The notes under the pieces: model-generated | What the model was told of the DNA's origin: nothing | Seen by the model: only the letters and a program-made list of their open reading frames with translations | Databases searched by the model: none | NCBI RefSeq assembly: GCF_004298475.1 | Contig: NZ_SCRP01000023.1 | Location: forward strand, 61,426 to 125,425 | Source: Paraburkholderia sp. | GTDB lineage: Bacteria; Pseudomonadota; Gammaproteobacteria; Burkholderiales; Burkholderiaceae | Length of the DNA: 64,000 bases | Direction: 5' to 3' | Shown here: one piece after another, positions 16,905 through 26,226 of the stretch | Position numbering within the stretch: position 1 is the stretch's first letter | Layout of the letters: each line of letters opens with the position of its first letter | Program-made: the position numbers and the translations under genes

Positions 16905-17450
16905 ATGAATCTACACGACCAGATCGGCGCGCTCGAAGCCGCTGTCGATCAACTCCTCGTGGCCGCCACCCCGCACGCCGCGTGCACGGCAGAGGCGGCG
17001 AACGCGGACCACCCTGTTGCGGATGCAACGGCGGATGTAACGGATACCGCCGCTGCAGCCGAAGCGCAGCCCGAAGTCACGGCGGCTGAACCCGCCGCGG
17101 CTGAATCCGCCGCTGCCGAATCCACCGGGCCGACGCTGAATCTCGCCCGTCCGTCGCAGAACGCCATCACGATGACGATCGGTGACCAGACGGTTACGCT
17201 GCATCCGCTTCAGGTCGGTCAAATGATCGAGGAACTGTCGAATGCGCGCGCGTCGATGGAACCCGAGGTGCCGCCCGGCATTCCGGGTGGCTGGCGTTTC
17301 GTGTCGACGAAAAATCCGGTCATGGCCGTGCAGAAACAGCCGAACGGCGACCGCCTGCTGGTGCTGCGCCATACGGGCCATGGCTGGGTGCCGTTCACGT
17401 TTTCGCCGGAAACGGTCATCGAGATGTACATGTTGCTCACGCAACGCTAA
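16905..17450 (+). CDS. Hypothetical Ala/Glu-rich protein with conserved C-terminal domain
   Basis: A 181-residue soluble protein. Residues 20-75 are low-complexity Ala/Glu/Thr/Pro (TAAAAEAQPEVTAAEPAAAES). Residues 80-181 form a conserved-looking globular domain (ITMTIGDQTVTLHPLQVGQMIEELSNARASM ... HTGHGWVPFTFSPETVIEMYML). No family recognised. It sits between hpnA and hpnB, is followed by a strong bidirectional terminator, and may be co-transcribed with hpnA, though the 214-base gap leaves room for its own promoter. Confidence 0.65.
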   Translation: MNLHDQIGALEAAVDQLLVAATPHAACTAEAANADHPVADATADVTDTAAAAEAQPEVTAAEPAAAESAAAESTGPTLNLARPSQNAITMTIGDQTVTLHPLQVGQMIEELSNARASMEPEVPPGIPGGWRFVSTKNPVMAVQKQPNGDRLLVLRHTGHGWVPFTFSPETVIEMYMLLTQR

Positions 17451-17497
17451 TTCGCGTTTGCCCATCAAACCGCACGCAAAACCGCAGGCCGAAATAG

Positions 17498-17527
17498 AAA
17501 AGCCGTCGCATGAAACGACGGCTTTTT
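17498..17527. terminator. Bidirectional rho-independent terminator
   Basis: The stem GCCGTCG / CGACGGC is flanked by AAAA on the left and TTTTT on the right, so it can end transcripts from both sides. It lies between the convergent hypothetical gene and hpnB. Confidence 0.92.
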
Positions 17528-17571
17528 CTTTTTGCGCCAGCCCGTGACAGCAGCAAGTGCGCGCGATTCGC

Positions 17572-18750
17572 TCAGCGCCCCTGTGCGGGCGCCTGCACGC
17601 GCGCCTTCCATTGCCCGCCCTTGCCGCGCCAGAAGCGCCACGCGGAGGCGAACGTTGCGCCCACATAGAACAGCGCGACGAGCGGCAGGAACGGCGCCCA
17701 CAGCGGCGAGCGGCGATAGTACGCCAGCATGGGCGCATAGGCGCAGCACATGAGCGCCCATGCGATCCACGCCGGCCAGCCCGCCGCACCGAGCACGAGC
17801 GCCACCACGGGCGGCGTGAGATAGATGACCGTCATGCCGAGAATCGTCCCCGCAAGCTGCCACGCGGAATAGTGCAGTTGCGTGAACGCGGTGCGCGCGA
17901 TCATGTTCCAGATATCGCGCCACGAATCGTAAGGGCGCAGCGACACGCTTTTCGCAGCAACATCGAGCCGGATCGGATGGCGCCCGTCGCCGCGATGCTT
18001 GATGCGCGCGGCGAGGCTGCAATCGTCGATGAGTTCGGCGCGGATCGACTCGATACCGCCCGCTTCCTCCAGCGCCTTGCGGCGCACGAGCATGCAGCCG
18101 CCCGCTGCGGCGGCCGTCTTGTTGCGCGGATTGTTGACCCACGAAAACGGGTACAGCTTCGCGAAGAAAAACACGAATGCAGGAATCAGCGCCTTTTCCC
18201 AGAACGAGTCGCAGCGCAGCCGCACCATCAGCGAAACGAGGTCGCGCCCCTCGGCCTGCGCGCGCACGATGAGTTGCGCGAGCGCGTCGGCGGGATGGCC
18301 GATGTCCGCGTCGGTGAGCAGCAGATAGTCCGCATCGAGTCCGAGCGTGTGCACCGCTTCGATGCCCTGCGACTGCGCCCACACCTTGCCCGACCAGCCT
18401 GCGGGCAGCGGCTTCGCCGCCACGACCGAGAGCTTTTCCGGGCACTGCAGCGCCAGCGCCGCGGCGCGCGCGGCTTCGGCCGTGCCGTCGGTGCTGTGAT
18501 CGTCGATCACGATCACATGGAAATCGCCCGCGTAATCCTGCGTGAGAAGCGAACTCACGGCTTCGCCGATTGCGTCCGCCTCGTTGCGGGCGGGCACCAC
18601 GGCGCAGACGGCGGGCCAGCCCTGCGCGGGCTCGACGAGCGGCAGCGGCGCGGCGGGCCGCGCGCGCCAGAAGCCGCCGCGCGCGAGCAGCAAGACGATC
18701 CAGATCAACAGGGAAAGACAGGACAGGACAAACAGGATGGTCGTCATCAT
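17572..18750 (-). CDS. hpnB: Hopanoid biosynthesis glycosyltransferase HpnB
   Basis: A 392-residue membrane-bound family 2 glycosyltransferase. It has an N-terminal transmembrane segment (ILFVLSCLSLLIWIVLLLARGGF), the GT-A nucleotide motifs VPARNEADAIGEAVSSLL and VIDDHSTDGT, the metal motif LLTDADIGH, the acceptor-site segment IRAELIDDCSLAARIK and C-terminal hydrophobic helices. HpnB is inferred to transfer a sugar to the hopanoid side chain. The start is set at the MM pair (18750 or 18747); the longer upstream frame is a shadow. Confidence 0.88.
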   Translation of the reverse strand: MMTTILFVLSCLSLLIWIVLLLARGGFWRARPAAPLPLVEPAQGWPAVCAVVPARNEADAIGEAVSSLLTQDYAGDFHVIVIDDHSTDGTAEAARAAALALQCPEKLSVVAAKPLPAGWSGKVWAQSQGIEAVHTLGLDADYLLLTDADIGHPADALAQLIVRAQAEGRDLVSLMVRLRCDSFWEKALIPAFVFFFAKLYPFSWVNNPRNKTAAAAGGCMLVRRKALEEAGGIESIRAELIDDCSLAARIKHRGDGRHPIRLDVAAKSVSLRPYDSWRDIWNMIARTAFTQLHYSAWQLAGTILGMTVIYLTPPVVALVLGAAGWPAWIAWALMCCAYAPMLAYYRRSPLWAPFLPLVALFYVGATFASAWRFWRGKGGQWKARVQAPAQGR

Positions 18751-19267
18751 GCGTTGTTGCTCTCGATCGACGGCGTGCGCACGACGCTGCATGGCGCGTG
18801 CCCGAAGCGGCCCGGCCGACGCCGCACGAGCGGCAAGTTGTCGTATTGGTGGACTTCCATCACAGCGTCCAGAATGGGTCAAGTCGCCAGCGCCGGGCCC
18901 GGGTGAATCCCCGGGTGAATCCGGTATGAGTCCCGTGTTACCCACGCCTGGCTCCCGGGTGGACCCGCTAGTTTAAGGGTTCCGGCGCCATGTTGCAGCG
19001 CCGCGCGGCGTCGAAATCCTGACAAAAAGCCTTCATTTACACCCGCCGCACGCCGCCTGCCGCCGTCTCTGTACCGCGCGCACCACAGCCAACGGGCAGC
19101 GAAGGGGTTACGCAGCAAATGGGCGGCGAAGGGGTTAAAATGCGCGTCTAGTTTCGGTCCGGCCTATCCTGGCCGGATTTATGCACGTAATTAATATGAT
19201 GGTCGCGGCGATCAAGTCACTCTTACCGGTTTCTTCGGTACCCGCGTCAGCCGGAGTTCGCCATCCC
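18751..19267. promoter_or_regulatory. Divergent hpnB / ispH-hpnH regulatory region with 17-bp direct repeats and a hairpin
   Basis: No gene is supported. Two near-identical 17-mers, GGGCAGCGAAGGGGTTA at 19094-19110 and GGGCGGCGAAGGGGTTA at 19121-19137, start 27 bases apart. At 19158-19177 a perfect 7-bp stem (TCCGGCC / GGCCGGA, loop TATCCT) is followed by TTTA, about 90 bases ahead of ispH. The repeats look like operator half-sites and the hairpin like an attenuator or leader structure; both are inferences. Confidence 0.55.
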
Positions 19268-20212
19268 ATGCGAGTCATCCTTGCCCAGCCCCGCGGCTTT
19301 TGTGCGGGGGTTGTCCGCGCTATCGAAATCGTCGATCGCGCATTGCTGAAGCACGGCGCACCCGTCTACGTTCGGCATGAAATTGTCCACAATCGTCATG
19401 TGGTCGAAAACCTGCGCAATAAAGGCGCGCATTTCGTAGAAGAACTCGATGAAGTGCCCACGGGCGCCGTCGCGATTTTCAGCGCGCACGGTGTTGCGAA
19501 GAAAGTCGAACAGGCTGCGGAAGTGCGCAGTCTCGACGTGCTCGACGCCACCTGCCCGCTCGTGACGAAAGTCCACGTGCAGGGCCGCCAGTACGTCGCC
19601 CAGGGCCGCACGCTGATCCTGATCGGCCACGCCGGGCACCCGGAAGTGGAAGGCACGATCGGCCAGATCGAAGGCACCGTGCTGCTCGTGCAGAGCGAGG
19701 CCGACGTCGCGAAGCTCGACCTGCCGCTCGATGCGCCGCTCGCGTACGTCACGCAGACAACGCTCTCCGTCGACGACACGCGCGGCGTCATCAATGCGCT
19801 GCTGGCGCGTTTCTCCGACATCGTCGGCCCGGATACGCGCGACATCTGCTACGCGACGCAGAACCGCCAGGCCGCGGTGCGCGATCTGTCCACGCACGTG
19901 GACGTGCTGCTCGTGGTGGGCGCAACGAACAGCTCGAACTCGAACCGTCTGCGCGAGATCGGCAGCGAGTCGGGCGTGGCGAGCTATCTCGTCGCCGACG
20001 GCTCGGAGATCAAGCCCGAGTGGTTCGACGGCGTGACGACGGTGGGCCTGACGGCCGGCGCGTCGGCGCCGGAAGAGATGGTCGAGAACGTGATCGACGC
20101 GCTGCGCGCGTTGGGGCCTGTCGAGGTGTCGACGATGGCGGGCCGTGAAGAAAAAGTCGAATTCAAGCTGCCGTCGAAGCTGTTGAAGCCACTCGTCGAA
20201 CGCGAAGTTTAA
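19268..20212 (+). CDS. ispH: 4-hydroxy-3-methylbut-2-enyl diphosphate reductase, hopanoid-linked copy
   Basis: A 314-residue IspH (LytB). It has the [4Fe-4S] ligand Cys12 ([13 protein letters not shown]), the second Cys in [12 protein letters not shown] and the third in [10 protein letters not shown], together with [14 protein letters not shown] and [10 protein letters not shown]. It makes isopentenyl and dimethylallyl diphosphate in the last step of the MEP pathway. Its position 11 bases before hpnH ties it to hopanoid synthesis, feeding extra isoprenoid precursor. Bacteria of this family normally have a housekeeping ispH elsewhere. ATG 19268 fits all homologues; the upstream frame has no ribosome binding site. 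Confidence 0.93.
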   Translation: MRVILAQPRGFCAGVVRAIEIVDRALLKHGAPVYVRHEIVHNRHVVENLRNKGAHFVEELDEVPTGAVAIFSAHGVAKKVEQAAEVRSLDVLDATCPLVTKVHVQGRQYVAQGRTLILIGHAGHPEVEGTIGQIEGTVLLVQSEADVAKLDLPLDAPLAYVTQTTLSVDDTRGVINALLARFSDIVGPDTRDICYATQNRQAAVRDLSTHVDVLLVVGATNSSNSNRLREIGSESGVASYLVADGSEIKPEWFDGVTTVGLTAGASAPEEMVENVIDALRALGPVEVSTMAGREEKVEFKLPSKLLKPLVEREV

Positions 20213-20223
20213 GGAGGACACTC

Positions 20224-21384
20224 TTGTCTATTCCGCTGCTCCAGAAAGTCCGCGTTGGCGCCTATATCACTCGCCAGCATTTCAGCGGCAACAAACGCTA
20301 CCCGCTCGCGCTCATGCTCGAGCCGCTGTTCCGCTGCAATCTCGAATGCAACGGCTGCGGCAAGATCGACTATCCCGATCCCATCCTGAACCTGCGCCTG
20401 TCGCTGCAGGAATGCCTCGACGCCGTCGACGAGTGCGGCGCGCCGGTCGTGTCCATCGCGGGCGGCGAGCCGCTCCTGCACAAGGACATGCCGGAGATCG
20501 TCAAGGGCATCATGGCGCGCAAGAAGTTCGTGTATCTGTGCACGAACGCGCTGCTGATGGAAAAGAAAATGGACGAGTACGAGCCGAGCCCGTACTTCGT
20601 CTGGTCGGTTCACCTCGACGGCGACCGCGAAGCGCACGATCACTCGGTGTCGCAATCCGGCGTGTACGACAAGGCCGTCGCGGCGATCAAGGAAGCGAAG
20701 CGCCGCGGCTTCCGTGTAAACATCAACTGCACGCTGTTCAACGACGCGATCCCCGAGCGCGTGGCGAAGTTCTTCGATACGCTGGGACCGATGGGCGTGG
20801 ACGGCATCACCGTCTCGCCTGGCTACGCGTACGAACGCGCGCCGGATCAGCAGCACTTCCTGAACCGCGACAAGACCAAGCAGTTGTTCCGCGAAATCTT
20901 CAAGCGCGGCAACAACGGCAAGAACTGGTCGTTCAGCCAGTCGGGCCTGTTCCTCGACTTCCTCGCGGGCAACCAGACCTATGAATGCACGCCGTGGGGC
21001 AACCCGGCGCGCACGGTGTTCGGCTGGCAAAAGCCGTGCTATCTGGTCGGCGAAGGTTACGTGAAGACCTTCAAGGAACTGATGGAAACGACCGAGTGGG
21101 AAAAGTACGGCACCGGCAACTACGAGAAGTGCGCCGACTGCATGGTCCACTGCGGCTTCGAAGCCACGGCCGTGATGGACACCGTCGCGCATCCGCTCAA
21201 GGCGCTCAGGATTTCGATGAGCGGCCCGCGCACCGAAGGCGCGTTCGCGAAGGACATTCCGCTCGACAACCAGCGTCCTGCCGAATATATGTTCTCGCGC
21301 CACGTCGAGATCAAGCTCGACGAAATCAAGCACGCCATGAAGTCGGGCAAGGCTGTGACTGTCGCCGCGCATCAGGACGTGTGA
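20224..21384 (+). CDS. hpnH: Adenosyl-hopene transferase HpnH (radical SAM)
   Basis: A 386-residue radical SAM enzyme with the cluster motif CNLECNGC (Cys38, Cys42, Cys45). The SAM-binding GGEP is in VSIAGGEPLLHKDMPEIV, and extra conserved cysteines sit toward the C-terminus (KCADCMVHCGFEA), as expected for HpnH. It couples the 5'-deoxyadenosyl radical to diploptene to give adenosylhopane, the first step of side-chain extension. It starts at TTG 20224 behind a perfect AGGAGG, 11 bases after ispH, so the two form an operon. A strong terminator follows. Confidence 0.96.
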   Translation: MSIPLLQKVRVGAYITRQHFSGNKRYPLALMLEPLFRCNLECNGCGKIDYPDPILNLRLSLQECLDAVDECGAPVVSIAGGEPLLHKDMPEIVKGIMARKKFVYLCTNALLMEKKMDEYEPSPYFVWSVHLDGDREAHDHSVSQSGVYDKAVAAIKEAKRRGFRVNINCTLFNDAIPERVAKFFDTLGPMGVDGITVSPGYAYERAPDQQHFLNRDKTKQLFREIFKRGNNGKNWSFSQSGLFLDFLAGNQTYECTPWGNPARTVFGWQKPCYLVGEGYVKTFKELMETTEWEKYGTGNYEKCADCMVHCGFEATAVMDTVAHPLKALRISMSGPRTEGAFAKDIPLDNQRPAEYMFSRHVEIKLDEIKHAMKSGKAVTVAAHQDV

Positions 21385-21426
21385 CAGCGCGGGCGCCGCG
21401 GGTGCCCGTGCACCGCTTCAATACAA

Positions 21427-21464
21427 GGGCGTAACGGCTCAGGCCGTTACGCCCTTTCTCTTTT
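21427..21464 (+). terminator. Rho-independent terminator of the ispH-hpnH operon
   Basis: A perfect 12-bp stem (GGGCGTAACGGC / GCCGTTACGCCC), TCAG loop, followed by TTTCTCTTTT. It ends the operon 42 bases after the hpnH stop. Confidence 0.95.
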
Positions 21465-21488
21465 CGGCGGCGCTTCAACAGCAGCGCA

Positions 21489-21695
21489 TCAGCAGCACTT
21501 GCCGGTGCGGGACGCGTATCGCGCGTCCTGCCGCTCCCGGAAGAATTCTTCGTAAGTCATCACCGGACGATCCGGATGCGTCGCGCGCATATGCTCGACG
21601 TAGCCTTCGTAGTCCGGCAAACCGATCATCAGACGCATCGCCTGGCCCAGATAGCGGCCAGCCGTCTGCACGTTGTCGCGAAGTTCCGAGAACAT
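21489..21695 (-). CDS. YbdD/YjiX family small protein
   Basis: A 68-residue protein ([36 protein letters not shown]...) with the YbdD/YjiX pattern R-x-M-x-G-x-P-D-Y-x-x-Y-x-x-H and [15 protein letters not shown]. It ends GKCC; the C-terminal Cys pair is typical. The family always accompanies CstA-type pyruvate/peptide carriers, and the gene sits 13 bases downstream of cstA on the same strand. ATG 21695 gives the family length; the longer frame overlaps cstA. Confidence 0.93.
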   Translation of the reverse strand: MFSELRDNVQTAGRYLGQAMRLMIGLPDYEGYVEHMRATHPDRPVMTYEEFFRERQDARYASRTGKCC

Positions 21696-21708
21696 AGGCG
21701 CCTCGCTC

Positions 21709-23793
21709 CTAGTGTGCCGCGCGCTGCGCGATGGCTGCATCGGCCGGCATCGGCTCGAACGGCGTTTCCTGAACCGTCGGATGGTTGATGCGGCGTGCGC
21801 GTGCAATCGCGATCAGGCCGTACACGAGGATGCTCACCACCACCACGATGAACAGACCCGAGAGCGCCGCATCGACGTAGTCGTTGAAGATCATGCGCTG
21901 CATCTGCTCGACCGTCTTCGCCGGCCCGACGATCTTGCCTTCAGCAAGCGCCGCCGACAACTTCTGTGCGTGCGCAACGAAGCTCACCTTCGGGTTGCTG
22001 TCGAAAATCTTCTGCCAGCCAGCCGTCAGCGTGCAGATGAGCAGCCACAGCGTCGGCAGGCCCGTCACCCATGCGAACTTCTCGCGCTTCATCTTGAAGA
22101 GCACGACGGTTGCGAGCGTCAGCGCAATGCCCGCCAGCATCTGGTTCGAGATGCCGAAGAGCGGCCAGAGCGTGTTGATGCCGCCAAGCGGATCGACCAC
22201 GCCCTGATACAGGAAGTAGCCCCACGCCGCCACGCACAGTGCCGTGGCAACCAGGTTGGCCGGCAACGAGTCCGTGCGCTTGAGCGACGGATGGAACGTG
22301 CCGAGCAGATCCTGCAGCATGAAGCGGCCTGCACGCGTGCCGGCGTCGACAGCGGTCAGGATGAAGAGCGCTTCGAAGAGGATCGCGAAGTGATACCAGA
22401 AGGCCATCATCGCTTCGCCGCCGATCACCTGGTGCAGGATCTGCGCCATGCCGACCGCCAGCGTCGGAGCGCCGCCGGCGCGTGCGACGATGGTTGTCTC
22501 GCCAACCGCCTGCGCAGTGTGCGTGAGCATCTCGGGCGTCAGCACGAAGCCCCACTGGCCGACCGTATGCGCAACCGCGTCCGGCGTCGCGCCAAGCACG
22601 GCGAGCGGCGCGTTCATCGCGAAGTACACGCCCGGCTCGATCACCGAAGCGGCGACCAGCGCCATGATTGCGACGAACGATTCCATCAGCATCGCACCGT
22701 AACCGATGAAGCGCGCGTTGGTTTCGTTATCGAGCATCTTGGGCGTCGTGCCCGACGAGATCAGCGCGTGGAAACCGGACACCGAACCGCACGCGATCGT
22801 AATGAAGAGGAACGGGAACAGATTGCCCGACCAGACCGGCCCCGTGCCGTCGATGAACTTCGTGAAGGCCGGCATCTTGAGTTCCGGCGCAACGATCAGA
22901 ATGCCGATTGCGAGCGCGAGGATCGTGCCGATCTTCAGGAACGTCGAGAGGTAGTCGCGCGGGGCGAGCAGCAGCCACACCGGCAGCACCGAAGCGACGA
23001 AGCCATAGCCGATCAGGATCCACGTAAGCTGCGTGCCCGTGAACGTGAACCAGGCGGCGAGCGTCGGCGAATCGTGCACGACCTGGCCGAACGCGATCGA
23101 CGCCATCAGCAGGATGAAGCCGATGATCGAGATCTCGCCGATCTTGCCCGGACGGATATAGCGGACGTACAGGCCCATGAAGATCGCGATGGGAATCGTC
23201 GCGGCGACGGTGAACGTGCCCCACGGCGAGTTCGTCAGCGCCTTCACGACGATCAGCGCGAGCACCGCGAGGATGATGATCATGATGAGGAACGTGCCGA
23301 ACAGCGCGATCACGCCGGGCACCGGGCCCAGTTCCATCTTCACGAGGTCGCCGAGCGAGCGGCCGTCGCGGCGCGTGGACAGGAACAGCACCACGAAGTC
23401 CTGCACGGCGCCCGCGAACACCACGCCCGCGAGAATCCACAGCATGCCGGGCATGTAGCCCATCTGCGCGGCCAGCACCGGGCCGACCAGCGGGCCTGCA
23501 CCCGCAATCGCCGCGAAATGGTGGCCGAACAGCACGTACTTGTTGGTGGGCACGTAGTCGAGCCCGTCGTTGTGGCGCACGGCCGGCGTCATGCGCAGGC
23601 CGTCGAGCTGAAGCACGGTGCTGGCGATGAAGCGGCTGTAGAAACGGTACGCGATCAAATAAACGCAGATCGCGCAAATCACGATCCACAATGCGCTGAC
23701 ACGCTCGCCGTGGGCGAGCGCGATGGTGCCGAACGCGAATGCACCTAGCAGCGCGATGGCTGTCCACACAACGAAACTGGATGCCCGATTCAT
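21709..23793 (-). CDS. cstA: Carbon starvation protein CstA (pyruvate/peptide transporter)
   Basis: A 694-residue inner membrane protein with about 16-18 hydrophobic segments and the CstA signature blocks: [42 protein letters not shown], then [22 protein letters not shown], and [17 protein letters not shown]. Characterised relatives (CstA, BtsT/YjiY) import pyruvate and possibly peptides under carbon limitation. It forms a unit with the small YbdD-like gene and is divergent from a two-component system that probably controls it, by analogy with BtsSR-BtsT. Confidence 0.95.
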   Translation of the reverse strand: MNRASSFVVWTAIALLGAFAFGTIALAHGERVSALWIVICAICVYLIAYRFYSRFIASTVLQLDGLRMTPAVRHNDGLDYVPTNKYVLFGHHFAAIAGAGPLVGPVLAAQMGYMPGMLWILAGVVFAGAVQDFVVLFLSTRRDGRSLGDLVKMELGPVPGVIALFGTFLIMIIILAVLALIVVKALTNSPWGTFTVAATIPIAIFMGLYVRYIRPGKIGEISIIGFILLMASIAFGQVVHDSPTLAAWFTFTGTQLTWILIGYGFVASVLPVWLLLAPRDYLSTFLKIGTILALAIGILIVAPELKMPAFTKFIDGTGPVWSGNLFPFLFITIACGSVSGFHALISSGTTPKMLDNETNARFIGYGAMLMESFVAIMALVAASVIEPGVYFAMNAPLAVLGATPDAVAHTVGQWGFVLTPEMLTHTAQAVGETTIVARAGGAPTLAVGMAQILHQVIGGEAMMAFWYHFAILFEALFILTAVDAGTRAGRFMLQDLLGTFHPSLKRTDSLPANLVATALCVAAWGYFLYQGVVDPLGGINTLWPLFGISNQMLAGIALTLATVVLFKMKREKFAWVTGLPTLWLLICTLTAGWQKIFDSNPKVSFVAHAQKLSAALAEGKIVGPAKTVEQMQRMIFNDYVDAALSGLFIVVVVSILVYGLIAIARARRINHPTVQETPFEPMPADAAIAQRAAH

Positions 23794-24061
23794 GGCGTCT
23801 CCTGTTTGTATTTATAAGAATTACCGGCTCGAGGACCGGTTCCGTCACGCCTTCGATCCACGGAGAATCGTTGCGAATCTCGTCGTGAATTTCGCGGTGA
23901 ATTTCACTGTGAATTTCGCTGTGACTCGCGTCGTGAACCGGCGGCGCATTGCATGACGCGGTTGTGCCATGCTTTGGCCGTGTAGTATTCGCTTTCACAA
24001 TTCATACGGCAAGCGCACAACTACGTAAGTGCTCTACGTGGAATTACGTAGACCCTGTCAA
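23794..24061. promoter_or_regulatory. cstA / sensor kinase divergent control region
   Basis: Four tandem 12-mers of the GTGAATTTCGCK type run at 23885-23932, the fourth degenerate. Three copies of CTACGT follow just upstream of the kinase: CTACGTAA at 24021-24028, CTACGTGG at 24034-24041 and TTACGTAG at 24044-24051. The outer two form an 8-bp inverted repeat centred 26 bases before the kinase ATG. The inverted repeat is a reasonable operator for the adjacent NarL-type regulator; this is inference. Confidence 0.5.
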
Positions 24062-25507
24062 ATGACAATGACTCTCAAAACGAAGATCTTTTTGCTCGCG
24101 GTCGTGCCGTTTCTGGCGGCAATCGCAGGCATCGGGATCGGCGTGCGCCAGCAGGCCACCGCGCTTGCGCAGACGCAGCACGCGACGATGCAGAAAGCCT
24201 ACCTGTCGAGCAAGGAACTTGAACTGCGTCATTACGTTGAACTCGCAACGAGTGCGATTGCGCCGCTCTACAACGCGAGCCGCGACGCTTCGCCTGCCGA
24301 AGTCGCCGGGCGCCAGCGCGAAGCGCTCGCCGTGCTTCAGAAAATGGATTTCGGCCCGGACGGCTATTTCTTCGTCTACGACATGCATGGCCGCTCGCTC
24401 ATGCATCCGCGCGAGCCCGATCTGGTCGGCCGCAACCTGTGGGACCTGCGCGATCCGCAAGGCGCGCTCACGATCCAGCGGCTCATTGCCACAGCCGCGC
24501 AAGGCGGCGGCTACGTGCGCTACACGTGGCTGCGGCCGTCGACGGGCAAGCTCGCGCCCAAGCTCGGCTTCGTCGTGCCGCTCGAACGCTGGGGCTGGAT
24601 GATGGGCACCGGCATTTATATGGACGACGTAGTGTCGACGCTCGCGCATATCGACGAACGCGCATCCGCCAACATCGAGCGCACGCTGCAGTGGCTCGGC
24701 GTGATCGCGCTCGCGGGCGTCGGCGTGATCGCGCTCTGCGCGCTCGTGCTCAACGTCAGCGAGTACCGCAGCACCGACGCCAAGCTCAAGCGCCTCGCGC
24801 AACAGGTGGTGGAATCGCAGGAACACGAGCGCGCGCGGCTCTCGCGCGAACTGCATGACGGCATCAGCCAGATGCTCGTCTCCGTGAAGCTGCTGCTCGA
24901 ATCGGCGCTGGCGCGGCTCGAACGCGGCGAAACGCGCATCCCCGCAGCAGAAGCGTCGCTCGCCACCGGGCTCACGCGTCTATCGGAAACGCTGCGCGAA
25001 GTACGCCGCATTTCGCACGCGCTGCGCCCGTCGATGCTCGACGACCTCGGGCTCGCGGCAGCGCTCGAGCAGCTCACGCGCGAGTTCGGCGAGGAATCGG
25101 GCATCAAGATCGACTTCACCCAGTCGATCTCGCCCGGCGGCGAGCCATCGAAAGCACGCACCACCGCATTGCCCGATACAGTGAACACCGTCCTCTTTCG
25201 CATCGCCCAGGAGGCGCTCACGAACATCGTGCGCCACGCCAACGCGGCGCGCGCGGCGCTCACGCTCGATGTGGCCGCAAGCGGCGTCACGCTGACCGTC
25301 GCCGACAACGGCCACGGCTTCGACGTCGCGCACGCCCAGTCCGATCCGCGCGCGGGGCTCGGGCTGCGCAACATGCGCGAGCGGCTCGAATCGCTCGGCG
25401 GCCAGTTCACGCTCAACTCGCGTCCCGGGCATACGGTTCTCACCGCCTGGGTGCCGATCAAGGCGGGCGCCGCGGCTGCAACATCCCGAACAGGCAGTAA
25501 CCGGTAA
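24062..25507 (+). CDS. Cache-domain sensor histidine kinase (HisKA_3 type)
   Basis: A 481-residue membrane kinase. TM1 (KIFLLAVVPFLAAIAGIGIGV) and TM2 (LGVIALAGVGVIALCALVL) enclose a periplasmic single Cache domain, recognisable by FGPDGYFFVYDMHGRSLMHP and WGWMMGTGIYMDDV. A HisKA_3 dimerisation helix follows with His265 in LSRELHDGISQML, then HATPase with ADNGHGFD and GLGLRNMRERLESLGG. It probably senses a small carboxylate and phosphorylates the regulator encoded 13 bases downstream. The start is uncertain between ATG 24062, ATG 24068 and GTG 24029. Confidence 0.9.
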   Translation: MTMTLKTKIFLLAVVPFLAAIAGIGIGVRQQATALAQTQHATMQKAYLSSKELELRHYVELATSAIAPLYNASRDASPAEVAGRQREALAVLQKMDFGPDGYFFVYDMHGRSLMHPREPDLVGRNLWDLRDPQGALTIQRLIATAAQGGGYVRYTWLRPSTGKLAPKLGFVVPLERWGWMMGTGIYMDDVVSTLAHIDERASANIERTLQWLGVIALAGVGVIALCALVLNVSEYRSTDAKLKRLAQQVVESQEHERARLSRELHDGISQMLVSVKLLLESALARLERGETRIPAAEASLATGLTRLSETLREVRRISHALRPSMLDDLGLAAALEQLTREFGEESGIKIDFTQSISPGGEPSKARTTALPDTVNTVLFRIAQEALTNIVRHANAARAALTLDVAASGVTLTVADNGHGFDVAHAQSDPRAGLGLRNMRERLESLGGQFTLNSRPGHTVLTAWVPIKAGAAAATSRTGSNR

Positions 25508-25520
25508 AGAAAAAGACATC

Positions 25521-26159
25521 ATGAAACACACTGGCAAGCGGGCGCGCCTCGTGCTCGTCGACGATCATCCGCTCGTGCGCGACGGCCTGCGCGCCCGGCT
25601 CGAAGCGGTCACGGGCTTCGAGGTCGCCGGCGAGGCCGGCAACGCGGACGAAGCGCTCGCGCTCGCCGCCGCGGTCGAGCCCGATCTCGTGCTGATGGAT
25701 GTCGGCATGGCCGGGATGAATGGCATCGCGCTCGCGGGCATCTTCCACGACCGCTTCCCGGCGATCCGCGTGCTGATGCTCTCGATGCACGACAACGTCG
25801 AATACGTGACCCAGGCCGTGCGGGCAGGCGCGAGCGGCTACGTGCTGAAGGATTCGCCGTCGACGGAAATCGTGCGCGCCATCGAAGCCGTGCTGGCAGG
25901 ACAGACGTATTTCAGCGCGGGGCTTGGCGTGCGGATGATCCAGGCGTCGGCGATGGGCATGCCTGTCGAGCGGCTGACGCCGCGCGAACGCGACATCCTC
26001 GACGCGCTCGCCGAAGGGCTGTCGAGCAAGCAGATCGCGCAGCGCGCGGGGCTTTCGGTGCGCACGGTGGAGACGCACCGGCTCAATCTCAAGCGCAAGC
26101 TCGATATCGAAGGTCAGGCGGAACTGATCAAGTTCGCGGTAGAGAACCGCAGGAAATGA
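25521..26159 (+). CDS. NarL/FixJ family response regulator
   Basis: A 212-residue two-domain regulator. The receiver domain carries VLVDDHPLVRDGL and the phosphoacceptor Asp60 in LVLMDVGMAG, with Thr/Ser replaced by Ser in LMLSMHDN and Lys in YVLKDSP. The C-terminal LuxR-type helix-turn-helix is LTPRERDILDALAEGLSSKQIAQRAGLSVRTVETHRLNLKRKL. Partner of the adjacent Cache kinase. Genomic placement opposite cstA suggests control of pyruvate/peptide uptake, although the operon lies inside the hopanoid region. A GC-rich hairpin follows the stop. Confidence 0.95.
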   Translation: MKHTGKRARLVLVDDHPLVRDGLRARLEAVTGFEVAGEAGNADEALALAAAVEPDLVLMDVGMAGMNGIALAGIFHDRFPAIRVLMLSMHDNVEYVTQAVRAGASGYVLKDSPSTEIVRAIEAVLAGQTYFSAGLGVRMIQASAMGMPVERLTPRERDILDALAEGLSSKQIAQRAGLSVRTVETHRLNLKRKLDIEGQAELIKFAVENRRK

Positions 26160-26164
26160 CCGGG

Positions 26165-26191
26165 CGGGCGGCCATGCCAGCCGCCCGGTTT
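26165..26191. terminator. Probable terminator between convergent response regulator and hpnM
   Basis: The stem CGGGCGGC / GCCGCCCG with a 7-base loop is followed by GTTTC. The T-tract is short, so termination may be partial. Confidence 0.6.
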
Positions 26192-26226
26192 CGATGCATA
26201 TGCAACGTCAACTGCGGTCAGCTGTA

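Noticed and set aside
21673-23748. A 691-codon plus-strand ORF
   Set aside because: It is antisense to cstA, which has clear family motifs; the ORF protein is Arg/His/Glu-rich shadow sequence caused by high GC.
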